A DNA stretch of 11,395 nt from Candidatus Cloacimonas sp. 4484_140 (GTDB lineage: Bacteria > Cloacimonadota > Cloacimonadia > JGIOTU-2). A program made the translations under genes and the position numbers. The stretch is from assembly GCA_002049945.1 (NCBI GenBank), contig MVCT01000039.1, positions 1 through 11,395 of the forward strand, read 5' to 3'. This document shows, one piece after another, positions 1 through 6,878 of the stretch. The notes below the pieces were generated by a model, which had not been told where the DNA came from, did no database searches, and saw only the letters and a list, made by a program, of their open reading frames with translations. Within the stretch, counting starts at the first letter, position 1, and each line of letters opens with the position of its first letter.

Positions 1-90
1 TTTTTATCACCGAATTTTGAACTATAATTTGATAGGGTTTATAACGATCCGGATTCCCCTCCTATCTATTCGCAATTATATCCTCACGCA

Positions 91-1263
91 TCACTTGATG
101 AGTACTATTTTCCTCACTTCCTCTTTATTCCCATGTACAAACCTACAAAAATAAATCCCCGATCTCATTCCCTCAGCACTCCATTCCACTTCATGGCTGC
201 CGGTGTTTTTATGCTCATTGAGAAGCCGTTTAACTAATCTTCCCCGAAGATCGTACATATCAATTTTCACATTGCCGCTTTGCTTTACGGAATATTGTAT
301 TGCAACTGAGTTTTTAAACGGATTAGGTGATACATTCAAGAAAGCATTACCTGCATATTCTTCATCAATTGCAAAGGATGACCAAACAAGTTCATCATTT
401 ACCCAAATATTTTCACCATCAGTTTCAACAAGTATATCATCATCCAAACTTATATCATCAGAGCCATTTCCACCATTGATCCACCAAGTATTCCAATCAT
501 CAGCAGTTGAGTATATAAGTGATCCTACATCTTGTAACAATCCTATCACAGTTTGAGAAGGATGCCCGTAGGAATTATTGCCTGAACTTATCACGGATAC
601 TATAGGACTTACCTCTGCAGCAAATGTTTCACTTGTGCCATTAAGACCCCCGTGGTGAGATACTTTCAGGACTTCTGCGTCAAGATCATATGTATCGAGA
701 AGGTATTGATTATTATCTTCAACACTATCACCGGTTAACAGGAAATCTATCTCACCTAGACTCATTTTAATCACAATTGAGTTATTATTCATTCCAGAAA
801 AACCATTATCATAATTTGGCGAAAGAATATCAGTAGTCATGCTCCAATTCAGATCGTTTTCATGATCAACGGAGTCAACCAGGATGTTTTCGGTTTGCAA
901 TAAATTTGTAAGTCTTATGTATGAAACGTTTGTAGATATATTTTTATTTCTAATAAATTTCTCTATATTGAATAAACCGCTCTCAATCAGATCTTCAAAT
1001 TCGCCATAGTGGTCAAAATCCGGATGAGTGATCAGGCATGCATTCAGCGTGGTGACGCCAACAGAATCTACATAATTAATGAGTTTGTTCGAGCTGAGAT
1101 TTTTCCCTGAATCGATGAGGTAGTTCTCTCCTTCATATTGTATCAGTATTGCATCACCCTGTTTCACATCGATGAAATGTACTTTCAGATTACCAGCATG
1201 GAGTTCTCCAAACCTGAGAATTATGATGCCCAAAACAATCAGACCGAAATAAATTCTTTTCAT
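91..1263 (-). CDS. Secreted ComEC-like metallo-beta-lactamase-fold hydrolase with C-terminal type IX sorting domain
   Basis: 390 residues. Residues 1-23 look like a signal peptide: MKR, a hydrophobic stretch, then LHA before GN. Residues 25-260 form a metallo-beta-lactamase domain of the ComEC/Rec2 extracellular type. Visible motifs are FIDVKQGDA (30-38), LIDSG (49-53), HPDFDH (80-85, with Asp at the second His position, as in many ComEC-like proteins), LLTGD (175-179), SHHG (202-205) and GHP (233-235). Residues ~308-390 match a type IX sorting domain: SPNPF at 312-316, YDLRGRLV, SGIYFCRF and a terminal KIVLIK. The protein is therefore probably exported and then released or anchored at the cell surface. 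Free-standing ComEC-like domains are hydrolases, and nuclease or phosphodiesterase activity is plausible, but the substrate cannot be read from the sequence. The ComEC transmembrane channel is absent, so this is not a DNA-uptake protein as such. The start was chosen because the signal peptide begins there. No Shine-Dalgarno sequence is visible upstream, unlike the other genes here. A likely own promoter lies at 1306-1332. Confidence 0.88.
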   Translation of the reverse strand: MKRIYFGLIVLGIIILRFGELHAGNLKVHFIDVKQGDAILIQYEGENYLIDSGKNLSSNKLINYVDSVGVTTLNACLITHPDFDHYGEFEDLIESGLFNIEKFIRNKNISTNVSYIRLTNLLQTENILVDSVDHENDLNWSMTTDILSPNYDNGFSGMNNNSIVIKMSLGEIDFLLTGDSVEDNNQYLLDTYDLDAEVLKVSHHGGLNGTSETFAAEVSPIVSVISSGNNSYGHPSQTVIGLLQDVGSLIYSTADDWNTWWINGGNGSDDISLDDDILVETDGENIWVNDELVWSSFAIDEEYAGNAFLNVSPNPFKNSVAIQYSVKQSGNVKIDMYDLRGRLVKRLLNEHKNTGSHEVEWSAEGMRSGIYFCRFVHGNKEEVRKIVLIK

Positions 1264-1305
1264 TATACTATTTTTTTATATTGAAGAATATTAATACTAA
1301 CCCTA

Positions 1306-1332
1306 ATTTTATTTAACTTGAATTATTGTCAA
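1306..1332 (-). promoter_or_regulatory. Candidate sigma-70-type promoter for the secreted MBL-fold gene
   Basis: Read on the minus strand, a perfect -35 box TTGACA (1332-1327) is followed after 15 bases by TAAAAT (1311-1306), which matches 5 of 6 positions of TATAAT. The spacer is shorter than the usual 16-18, which lowers confidence. Transcription would begin near 1299, about 35 bases before the ATG at 1263. The site lies between a likely terminator and the gene, so the arrangement makes sense. Confidence 0.42.
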
Positions 1333-1409
1333 TATAGATAGATTATAGCGTTAGGATAACTGTGTCTTATTGTTGCGTCTTCATAGTAACATTAAAAACC
1401 AAATCTGCT

Positions 1410-1437
1410 AAAAACTACCTTATTCAACAATAACGGT
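1410..1437 (-). terminator. Likely intrinsic terminator after the six-gene run
   Basis: On the minus strand a stem pairs ACC(G)TTAT (1437-1430) with ATAAGGT (1423-1417). That is seven base pairs with one bulged G and a 6-base loop. It is followed by AG and then five Ts (1414-1410). It begins 12 bases after the stop codon at 1449. The stem is AT-rich and the T tract is short, so termination may be partial. Confidence 0.45.
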
Positions 1438-1448
1438 AAAAGTTTTTA

Positions 1449-1832
1449 TTAATCCTTTTTAAACGGATTGAAAATTAGGAATATGACTATGAAAATGAAA
1501 CCTGCAATAAAAAAGAAATGATGCTTTTTTATGAACCCGATTGCGGGACATTCCTTAATTTTATTAATCATTTCATCAAATTCGGGATCACCCATCTTTA
1601 GATCATCTTGAGAGATTTCTTCTTTGACTTCCTTTTTTACTTTTTCCACAGGTTTTTCAGACAGATTTTCTTCTTTCATTTCTCTCGTATATTGAATTTT
1701 ATATTTTGAAAGAGTTTTTCTGTCTTCATCTGGAAAGGCATCCCTTAATGCTGCATTTGATCCGTATCCTTCTTTTTTCAGTTCCTCAGGATGTGCATCA
1801 AACCAGGCAAAAACTTCTTCACGTAAGCTCAT
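1449..1832 (-). CDS. Small tail-anchored membrane protein of unknown function
   Basis: 127 residues, family not recognised. Residues 1-50 are predicted helical. The segment around 27-48 (ALRDAFPDEDRKTLSKYKIQY) looks like a small helix-turn-helix-type fold, though this is only an impression. Residues ~51-95 are a highly charged Lys/Glu-rich linker. A single hydrophobic segment at ~104-122 (FFFIAGFIFIVIFLIF) is followed by a short basic tail, so the protein should be tail-anchored with its N-terminal part in the cytoplasm. There is no signal peptide. A strong Shine-Dalgarno GGAGG sits four bases before the ATG, and only 15 bases separate it from the SIMPL gene upstream. It is therefore the last gene of the run, with a terminator-like hairpin after it. 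It could be a membrane-tethered regulator, but nothing here proves that. Confidence 0.75.
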   Translation of the reverse strand: MSLREEVFAWFDAHPEELKKEGYGSNAALRDAFPDEDRKTLSKYKIQYTREMKEENLSEKPVEKVKKEVKEEISQDDLKMGDPEFDEMINKIKECPAIGFIKKHHFFFIAGFIFIVIFLIFNPFKKD

Positions 1833-1847
1833 CTGTCCTCCAAAGGA

Positions 1848-2552
1848 CTACTTGATAGTGAACGTACAGGTGACCGTTACTCGTATTGATTTTTTCCTTG
1901 TTGATGTTTGATACATTCCATAATCGGAAACCTCTGTCGAGTAGGGTTCGGTGATCTGAAATACACCTGTGCGTGCTGAGGTTATTTCTTTTACTTTGCT
2001 TCCTGTTGACTTAGCGATTTCGTTTGCTCTTTCAATGGCATTTTCTGTGGCTGCGCCCAGTAACTTCATTTTGATTTCCGGCAGATCGGTAGAGAAATAC
2101 TGCATATTGGAATATTCAAATGCAAGCCCCTCTTTTGTGAAATCTACAGGATTTATTGCGAGATTTTCTATAGCATCGAGTTCATTTGAGATGATAAAAA
2201 TATTCTGCTCGAGAATGTCGCCTTCGATCTTGCCATATTGTCCGTACATCTTCCGAACAGTAATGGGTTGTATATTGAAATCCTCGTATGAGATTGCAAG
2301 ATCGTTCCATATCTTTTTGAGTGTCTGAAGCTTGTCGTTCATATTCTTATATCCATTTGTGATGTTACCGGTTGGAACAGTCTCAGAAAAAGTAAAACTC
2401 CACTTTACAATGTTAGCTTCAAAATCCTGGGTTGAATATCCCACTACTCTGATCGTCTGATCAGTCTGCCGTGCTCCATAAAAGAATATTCCGAAAACAA
2501 GTGCTGCAACGATCAGACCCAAACTGAGTATCCATGCAGATTTGTGGTTCAT
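1848..2552 (-). CDS. SIMPL (DUF541) domain protein, N-terminally membrane-anchored
   Basis: 234 residues. A single hydrophobic helix at ~7-25 acts as signal anchor, placing the rest outside the cytoplasmic membrane. The remainder fits the SIMPL/DUF541 family (periplasmic BP26/YggE-like): IRVVGYSTQDFEANIVKWSF near 34-53, an ATENAIERANEIAKSTG helix at 168-184 followed by KVKEITSARTGVFQI at 186-200, and a closing strand SIRVTVTCTFTI at 222-233. Known family members are linked to envelope or oxidative stress and form ring-like oligomers, but no enzymatic activity is established. The start ATG has GGAG six bases upstream. The gap to the GerW-like gene is 12 bases, so the two are almost certainly co-transcribed. 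Its role next to sugar-nucleotide genes is unknown. Confidence 0.85.
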   Translation of the reverse strand: MNHKSAWILSLGLIVAALVFGIFFYGARQTDQTIRVVGYSTQDFEANIVKWSFTFSETVPTGNITNGYKNMNDKLQTLKKIWNDLAISYEDFNIQPITVRKMYGQYGKIEGDILEQNIFIISNELDAIENLAINPVDFTKEGLAFEYSNMQYFSTDLPEIKMKLLGAATENAIERANEIAKSTGSKVKEITSARTGVFQITEPYSTEVSDYGMYQTSTRKKSIRVTVTCTFTIK

Positions 2553-2564
2553 TTCTGTCTCCGA

Positions 2565-2978
2565 TTATTTCTTTTTTCTTCTGAAGAGACTCTTTATGCC
2601 GGAGACAACGATCATAAAGATGAAAACTTTTAGAGTATTAAGGATCACTCTTGTTTTGTCGATTATCTCAACATATTCTGCAATACCGTCTTTGACCTTG
2701 ATATAGCCAACAGGTTTGACATCAACTGTTAAGCCAAGACCACCGCCTTTTCCAGTTTTTGCACCAGCTTCATCGCTCTTGCTTTCCTCTTCTGATTCTG
2801 TTTCAGTTTTGGAACCCATAGAACCGAAGCCACCACCTCCGCCGCCCTTCATCGTGAAAGAGCCGACAGGAATGATCGAGATATCATCGACTTTCATGAC
2901 GTCGCCGAATATGGATTTGGTGTTTGCAGATTTTTCGAGATTTTCCTTAATCTCTTTAATAAGTTGTTTAACTTCCAT
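2565..2978 (-). CDS. GerW/YtfJ-family protein with C-terminal membrane segment
   Basis: 137 residues of the Spore_YtfJ (GerW) family. Recognisable parts are the N-terminal helix with the following FGDVMKVDDISIIPVGSFT stretch (24-42), a glycine-rich loop (GGGGGGFGSMG, 45-55), a variable acidic linker (59-73), and GGGLGLTVDVKPVGYIKVKDG (78-98), which continues into the hydrophobic segment ~112-128. The protein ends in a basic tail, RRKKK. In Bacillus the family member is needed for spore germination, but homologues are widespread in bacteria that do not sporulate, and no sporulation gene is seen here, so a spore role should not be assumed. The start has a G-rich ribosome site (AGGGGG) four bases before the ATG. 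It lies 47 bases after the dehydrogenase stop and 12 bases before the SIMPL gene. Confidence 0.82.
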   Translation of the reverse strand: MEVKQLIKEIKENLEKSANTKSIFGDVMKVDDISIIPVGSFTMKGGGGGGFGSMGSKTETESEEESKSDEAGAKTGKGGGLGLTVDVKPVGYIKVKDGIAEYVEIIDKTRVILNTLKVFIFMIVVSGIKSLFRRKKK

Positions 2979-3025
2979 TGTACCCCCTGATATTTATTTT
3001 GTTGCGATTTTGACTCTATTTTTTA

Positions 3026-4630
3026 TTATTCGTCAACTAATTTATTTTTTATATGCAATAAAAGTCCGCCTTCATTAATAATATCCTGCATCTGCTCAGG
3101 AAGAGGAGGAAAGAAAATTTCTTTGTCGCCTACTTTTATCAATCCCTTCTTTTCATCGACCTCAACCTTGTCTCCATTAGAATAACATTCAACTGCTTCC
3201 GGACTCTCGATCAGTAAAAGCCCCTGATTTGTCGCACTGCGATAAAAAATTCTTGAAAAAGATTTAGCGACAATTGCTTTTATTCCAAGAGCTTTTAATC
3301 CGACAGAGGGTTGTTCCCTTGAAGAACCGCAAATATATCCCAATTCTTTCATTTGATCGGGTTCATACTGATTTCTTCCGTCAAAAATTACTTTTTCTTT
3401 GAGCAATGAATTCATTTTTTCAAAATCGGGCATGCGGAATTGTCTCCATTCTGTGATGAGAATGAGTGCATTTGCATCTTTCAGAGCAGAGTATTGATCA
3501 TCGAAATATGTTATATTGGGATTGTCCACAAAGATCCTTTTTGCTTCTTTCATTGCTTCAGGATCGTATGCTTGTATCTTTGCACCCCTCTGAATAAGCT
3601 CGTGAATTATTACTTGAGATGGTGCTTCTCTCATATCGTCCGTCATTGGCTTGAAGGAAAGTCCCCAAAGTGTAAACAACTTGCCATTGAGATCTTCTCC
3701 GAAATGATTCTTGATTTTTGTTACCATAACTAATTTCTGTTCTTCATTTACTTCTTCTACAGATTCGAGAATTTTAGCAGTCGAGTTATGCTTATGAGCA
3801 ATTTTAATAAGTGCCTTCACGTCTTTTGGAAAGCATGAACCGCCATAACCGATTCCGGGATATATAAAACTGTAACCAATCCTATGGTCCGAACCAATTC
3901 CAGTTCGCACATCTTCAACATCTGCATCGACTTCTTCACAGAGTCTTGAAATTTCGTTCATAAAAGATATTTTTGTTGCAAGCATTGCATTTGCAGCGTA
4001 CTTGGTCATTTCTGCCGATCGTATTCCCATAAAAATAATTCTGTCATGCTGAAATGTAAAAGCTGAATAAACCTCATGCATAAGTTTCTTTGCCCTGTCG
4101 CTTTCTGCACCGATGACAACTCTATCCGGTTTCATAAAATCATCGATTGCAACACCTTCTTTAAGGAATTCGGGATTAGAGACTACATCGAAATCGTAGT
4201 TTGCTTTTCGCTCTTTTAACACTTCGGAAATAGTTGATTTTACATGATCAGCAGTTCCAACGGGAACAGTTGACTTGTCAACCACAACTTTGTAGCCATT
4301 CATATATTTGCCAATATCTTTAGCCACAGCAAGGACATATTGAAGGTCCGCAGAACCATCCTCATCCGGTGGAGTTCCCACAGCAATGAAAATAACCTGA
4401 GCATCTTCTGTTGCTTTTTTGATATCAGTTGTGAAGAATAATCTACCGTCCTCGACATTGTTTTCAACAAGCTCTTTCAAACCCTTTTCAAAAATGGGCA
4501 TCTCACCACGATTGAGCATATCTATCTTGTTTTTATTATTATCAACACAGGTTACAATATGCCCTACATCAGAAAGGCATGCACCACTCACCAACCCGAC
4601 ATAACCAGAACCAACAACAGTAATTTTCAT
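3026..4630 (-). CDS. UDP-glucose 6-dehydrogenase fused in frame to the C-terminal half of a LeuD/aconitase swivel domain
   Basis: 534 residues; UDP-glucose dehydrogenases are usually ~430-450. Residues 1-~432 are a full dehydrogenase, which oxidises UDP-glucose to UDP-glucuronate with NAD. Visible parts are the Rossmann motif GSGYVG (7-12), VGTPPDEDGSADL (84-96), NPEFLKEG (152-159), EMTKYAANA (207-215), GGSCFPKD (263-270) with catalytic Cys266, and FDGRN (416-420). The GGSCFPKD form favours UDP-glucose over UDP-ManNAc dehydrogenase. From residue 434 the sequence changes family: CGSSREQ (434-440), GIKAIVAKSFSRIFYRSATN (449-468), GLLLIESPEAVE (470-481), GDKVEV (486-491) and PPLPEQMQDIINEGGL (508-523). 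This is the second half of 3-isopropylmalate dehydratase small subunit, with the Ser-Ser-Arg substrate motif intact. The first half of that domain (the DNIDTD region) is missing. The join lies near base 3331. The ATG has AGGAG seven bases upstream, and the gene starts 22 bases after galE. Dehydrogenase identity is very sure; the tail's role is unknown. Confidence 0.9.
   Translation of the reverse strand: MKITVVGSGYVGLVSGACLSDVGHIVTCVDNNKNKIDMLNRGEMPIFEKGLKELVENNVEDGRLFFTTDIKKATEDAQVIFIAVGTPPDEDGSADLQYVLAVAKDIGKYMNGYKVVVDKSTVPVGTADHVKSTISEVLKERKANYDFDVVSNPEFLKEGVAIDDFMKPDRVVIGAESDRAKKLMHEVYSAFTFQHDRIIFMGIRSAEMTKYAANAMLATKISFMNEISRLCEEVDADVEDVRTGIGSDHRIGYSFIYPGIGYGGSCFPKDVKALIKIAHKHNSTAKILESVEEVNEEQKLVMVTKIKNHFGEDLNGKLFTLWGLSFKPMTDDMREAPSQVIIHELIQRGAKIQAYDPEAMKEAKRIFVDNPNITYFDDQYSALKDANALILITEWRQFRMPDFEKMNSLLKEKVIFDGRNQYEPDQMKELGYICGSSREQPSVGLKALGIKAIVAKSFSRIFYRSATNQGLLLIESPEAVECYSNGDKVEVDEKKGLIKVGDKEIFFPPLPEQMQDIINEGGLLLHIKNKLVDE
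3029..3331 (-). other. LeuD-like C-terminal domain segment within the dehydrogenase ORF
   Basis: This is the 101-codon tail of the dehydrogenase ORF, residues 434-534. It begins exactly at the CGSSRE motif, which binds substrate in aconitases and isopropylmalate isomerases, and runs to a LeuD-like natural C-terminus (GGLLLHIKNKL). The residue after SSRE is Gln instead of the usual His. Without the N-terminal half of the swivel fold and without a LeuC partner in the window, isomerase activity is unlikely from this piece alone. Confidence 0.82.
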
Positions 4631-4652
4631 ATTTTATCTCCTCGTAAAAAAT

Positions 4653-5660
4653 TTAATATCCATTTGGATTTTGGGATTGCCATCTCCACGCATCAACACA
4701 CATATCCAGAATGCCTTTTTCGGCACTCCATCCCAGCTCCTTTTTTGCACGAGCGGGATCAGCAAAACATACTGCTATATCACCGGAACGGCGTTCAATA
4801 ATTTTGTATGGGATCTTTTTATCAGAAGCATTTTCAAAAGCATGTACAATTTCTAATACACTGTACCCTCTGCCTGTTCCCAGATTATATATCGTCAAAC
4901 CTGCCTTTTGAGTGATCTTTTTAAGTGCTTTAATATGCCCTTTGGCAAGATCAACGACATGTATGTAATCACGAACACCTGTACCATCATCTGTAGGATA
5001 ATCATCACCAAAAACCGACAATTCTCTCAATTTCCCAACTGCAACTTGCGAAATAAAAGGAAATAGATTATTCGGAATTCCATTTGGATCTTCACCAATT
5101 TTTCCACTTGAATGAGCGCCAACAGGATTGAAATAGCGAAGCAGAACTACATTCCATGAATTATCAGAAGCATATAGATCTTTTAAAATCTGTTCAATAT
5201 CAAGTTTAGTCTGTCCATATGGATTTGCCGGATAAAGTGGAAAGTCTTCTTTTATAGGCACTGTATGCGGGTCTCCATACACTGTAGCAGACGAGCTGAA
5301 CACAATATTCTTCACATTGTATTCCTTCATGATCTCAAATAAATTTATTGAGCCGCTTACATTATTGTGATAGTAAAGCAAAGGTTTTTCAACGGACTCC
5401 CCTACTGCCTTAAGTCCTGCAAAGTGAATGACTGCATCGAAGCTATGTTTAGAAAAAACTTCTCTCAATCCCTCTTTATCAAGAATATCGACTTTATAAA
5501 ATATTAAGTCCTTATCTGTAATCTCTTTGACCCTCTCAAGGGCTTCCGGTTTGCTGTTCGAGAGATTGTCTATGACAACGATCTCATGCCCTGCTTCAAG
5601 AAGTTCCACGCAGGTATGGCTTCCAATGTAACCTGCTCCTCCTGTGACCAAAACTTTCAT
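4653..5660 (-). CDS. galE: UDP-glucose 4-epimerase (GalE)
   Basis: 335 residues, the normal length. It interconverts UDP-glucose and UDP-galactose through an NAD-bound 4-keto intermediate in the cytoplasm. Evidence is the extended short-chain dehydrogenase fold: TGGAGYIGSH (6-15) for NAD, DNLSNS (31-36), HFAGLKAVGESV (79-90), SSSATVYGDP (122-131), catalytic Tyr148 and Lys152 in PYGQTK, LRYFNPVGAH (174-183), and GVRDYIHVVDLAKGH (228-242). At the position that is Tyr299 in E. coli and Cys307 in human GALE there is a Cys (Cys298, in AVCFADP). In known enzymes a small residue there lets the enzyme also take UDP-GlcNAc/UDP-GalNAc, so dual specificity is likely. The gene begins 14 bases after wecB and ends 22 bases before the dehydrogenase gene, which indicates one transcript. 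The ATG is preceded by AAGGCGG. Confidence 0.95.
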   Translation of the reverse strand: MKVLVTGGAGYIGSHTCVELLEAGHEIVVIDNLSNSKPEALERVKEITDKDLIFYKVDILDKEGLREVFSKHSFDAVIHFAGLKAVGESVEKPLLYYHNNVSGSINLFEIMKEYNVKNIVFSSSATVYGDPHTVPIKEDFPLYPANPYGQTKLDIEQILKDLYASDNSWNVVLLRYFNPVGAHSSGKIGEDPNGIPNNLFPFISQVAVGKLRELSVFGDDYPTDDGTGVRDYIHVVDLAKGHIKALKKITQKAGLTIYNLGTGRGYSVLEIVHAFENASDKKIPYKIIERRSGDIAVCFADPARAKKELGWSAEKGILDMCVDAWRWQSQNPNGY

Positions 5661-5674
5661 AGTGTCCGCCTTTT

Positions 5675-6778
5675 TTATGAAAAAGAATAATTAAAATTAT
5701 CCATCACCTGCACGATACGCTCCGCAGTATGACCATCCCATAAGGGAGGAATGCTTCCTGTTTTGCATTTCCCTTCCAGTATCTCATTTACTTTCTGAAA
5801 GATAGAATATTTATTCAGCTCAACTAATTGATTTGTACCAAGTTCAATAGTAATTGGACGCTCGGTATTTGCCCGCAAGGTCAGGCACGGAACTTTGAAA
5901 ACTGTTGTTTCTTCCTGAATGCCGCCGGAGTCCGTAAGTACAAGCTTTGCATACTTCTCAAGTTTAATAAAATCCAGATAACCAATTGGTTCAATAAGTT
6001 TCAGATTTGTTATTGAATTGACCTTTTCTTCCAAACCGAAAATCGAGAGTTGCTTCCTCGTTCGTGGATGCATGGGAAAAATGAGGGGAAGCTTATCAGC
6101 AATTTCAGCAAAAGCATCAAGTATTATTTCAAGATTTTCTTTGTCATCAACATTGCTCGGTCTATGCAGAGTGACCAAAGCATAAGAATGTTTTGTTAGC
6201 CCAAGATCTTCCATTGTTTTAGAATACTCAGCTTTCTTTTCAAATTGAATAAGAGAGTCGATCATTGCATTGCCAACGAGAAAAATCTTATCTTTTGAGA
6301 TCCCTTCACGAATGAGATTCTCATCAGCATCCTGTGAAGGTGTGAGAAGCATACTGGAAATGCAGTCTGTTTCGATCCGATTGATCTCTTCGGGCATTCG
6401 TCTGTCATAAGAACGCAGACCAGCTTCGAGATGTGCAACCGGAATATGAAGTTTGACCGCATCAATGGCACAGGCAATTGTTGAATTCACATCTCCTGCC
6501 ACAAGTACAAGATCCGGTTTCTCCTGCAAAAGGAATTGTTCAAAAGCAATCATTATTTTTGCAGTTTGAACGCCATGAGTTCCTGAACCCACACCGAGAT
6601 ATATATCTGGTTTGGGGAATCCAAGTTGTTCGAAAAATATTTCTGAAAGATTCTTGTCGTAGTGCTGCCCGGTATGAATAAGTAAAGGCGAGTATCGGGA
6701 ATGCTTCTTAAGTTCAAAATATACGGGACCCACCTTCATAAAATTAGGACGAGCCCCTACAACTAAGGCAATTTTCAC
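5675..6778 (-). CDS. wecB: UDP-N-acetylglucosamine 2-epimerase, non-hydrolysing (WecB/MnaA type)
   Basis: 367 residues, normal length for the family. It converts UDP-GlcNAc to UDP-ManNAc, a precursor of surface polysaccharides. Motifs seen are GARPNFMKV (8-16) with Arg10 and Lys15, HTGQHYDKNLSE (35-46), AGDVNST (94-100) with Asp96, HLEAGLRS (116-123) with Glu118, PEEINR (129-134), LHRPSN (204-209) with His205, HPRT (237-240), LTDSGGIQEE (281-290), and RPITIELGTNQLV (307-319). Start is GTG at 6778, which gives the conserved N-terminus MKIALVVGARP. The ribosome site before it is weak (AGG, five bases away). No UDP-ManNAc dehydrogenase of the GGHCIP type is beside it, so it is open whether the product is oxidised further. 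This is the first gene of the six-gene run and lies downstream of a 273-base repeat-rich spacer. Confidence 0.95.
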   Translation of the reverse strand: MKIALVVGARPNFMKVGPVYFELKKHSRYSPLLIHTGQHYDKNLSEIFFEQLGFPKPDIYLGVGSGTHGVQTAKIMIAFEQFLLQEKPDLVLVAGDVNSTIACAIDAVKLHIPVAHLEAGLRSYDRRMPEEINRIETDCISSMLLTPSQDADENLIREGISKDKIFLVGNAMIDSLIQFEKKAEYSKTMEDLGLTKHSYALVTLHRPSNVDDKENLEIILDAFAEIADKLPLIFPMHPRTRKQLSIFGLEEKVNSITNLKLIEPIGYLDFIKLEKYAKLVLTDSGGIQEETTVFKVPCLTLRANTERPITIELGTNQLVELNKYSIFQKVNEILEGKCKTGSIPPLWDGHTAERIVQVMDNFNYSFS

Positions 6779-6821
6779 TTTAACCTACTACTAAAATTTT
6801 AACCATCCGTCTTCGCTGCGC

Positions 6822-6839
6822 TTCGCCGTGACAGGCGAA
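6822..6839 (-). repeat. Hairpin TTCGCC / GGCGAA
   Basis: A perfect 6-base inverted repeat (6822-6827 with 6834-6839) has a 6-base loop GTGACA. No T tract follows it on the minus strand, so it is not a classical terminator. Confidence 0.5.
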
Positions 6840-6845
6840 TTAACA

Positions 6846-6878
6846 CCCCAGTTGAATAAAAAAACAAATTCAACGGGG
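6846..6878 (-). repeat. Long stable hairpin in the pnp-wecB spacer
   Basis: CCCC-A-GTTGAAT (6846-6857) pairs with ATTCAAC-GGGG (6868-6878): eleven base pairs with a single bulged A and a 10-base A-rich loop. This is the strongest fold in the spacer. On the minus strand the T-rich stretch is in the loop and not after the stem, so it does not look like an intrinsic terminator. It could still stabilise the 3' end of the pnp transcript or be part of a dispersed repeat. Confidence 0.6.

Noticed and set aside
2565..2978. Inference of sporulation from the GerW/YtfJ-like gene
   Set aside because: The family occurs in many non-sporulating bacteria, and no other sporulation gene is present in the window.
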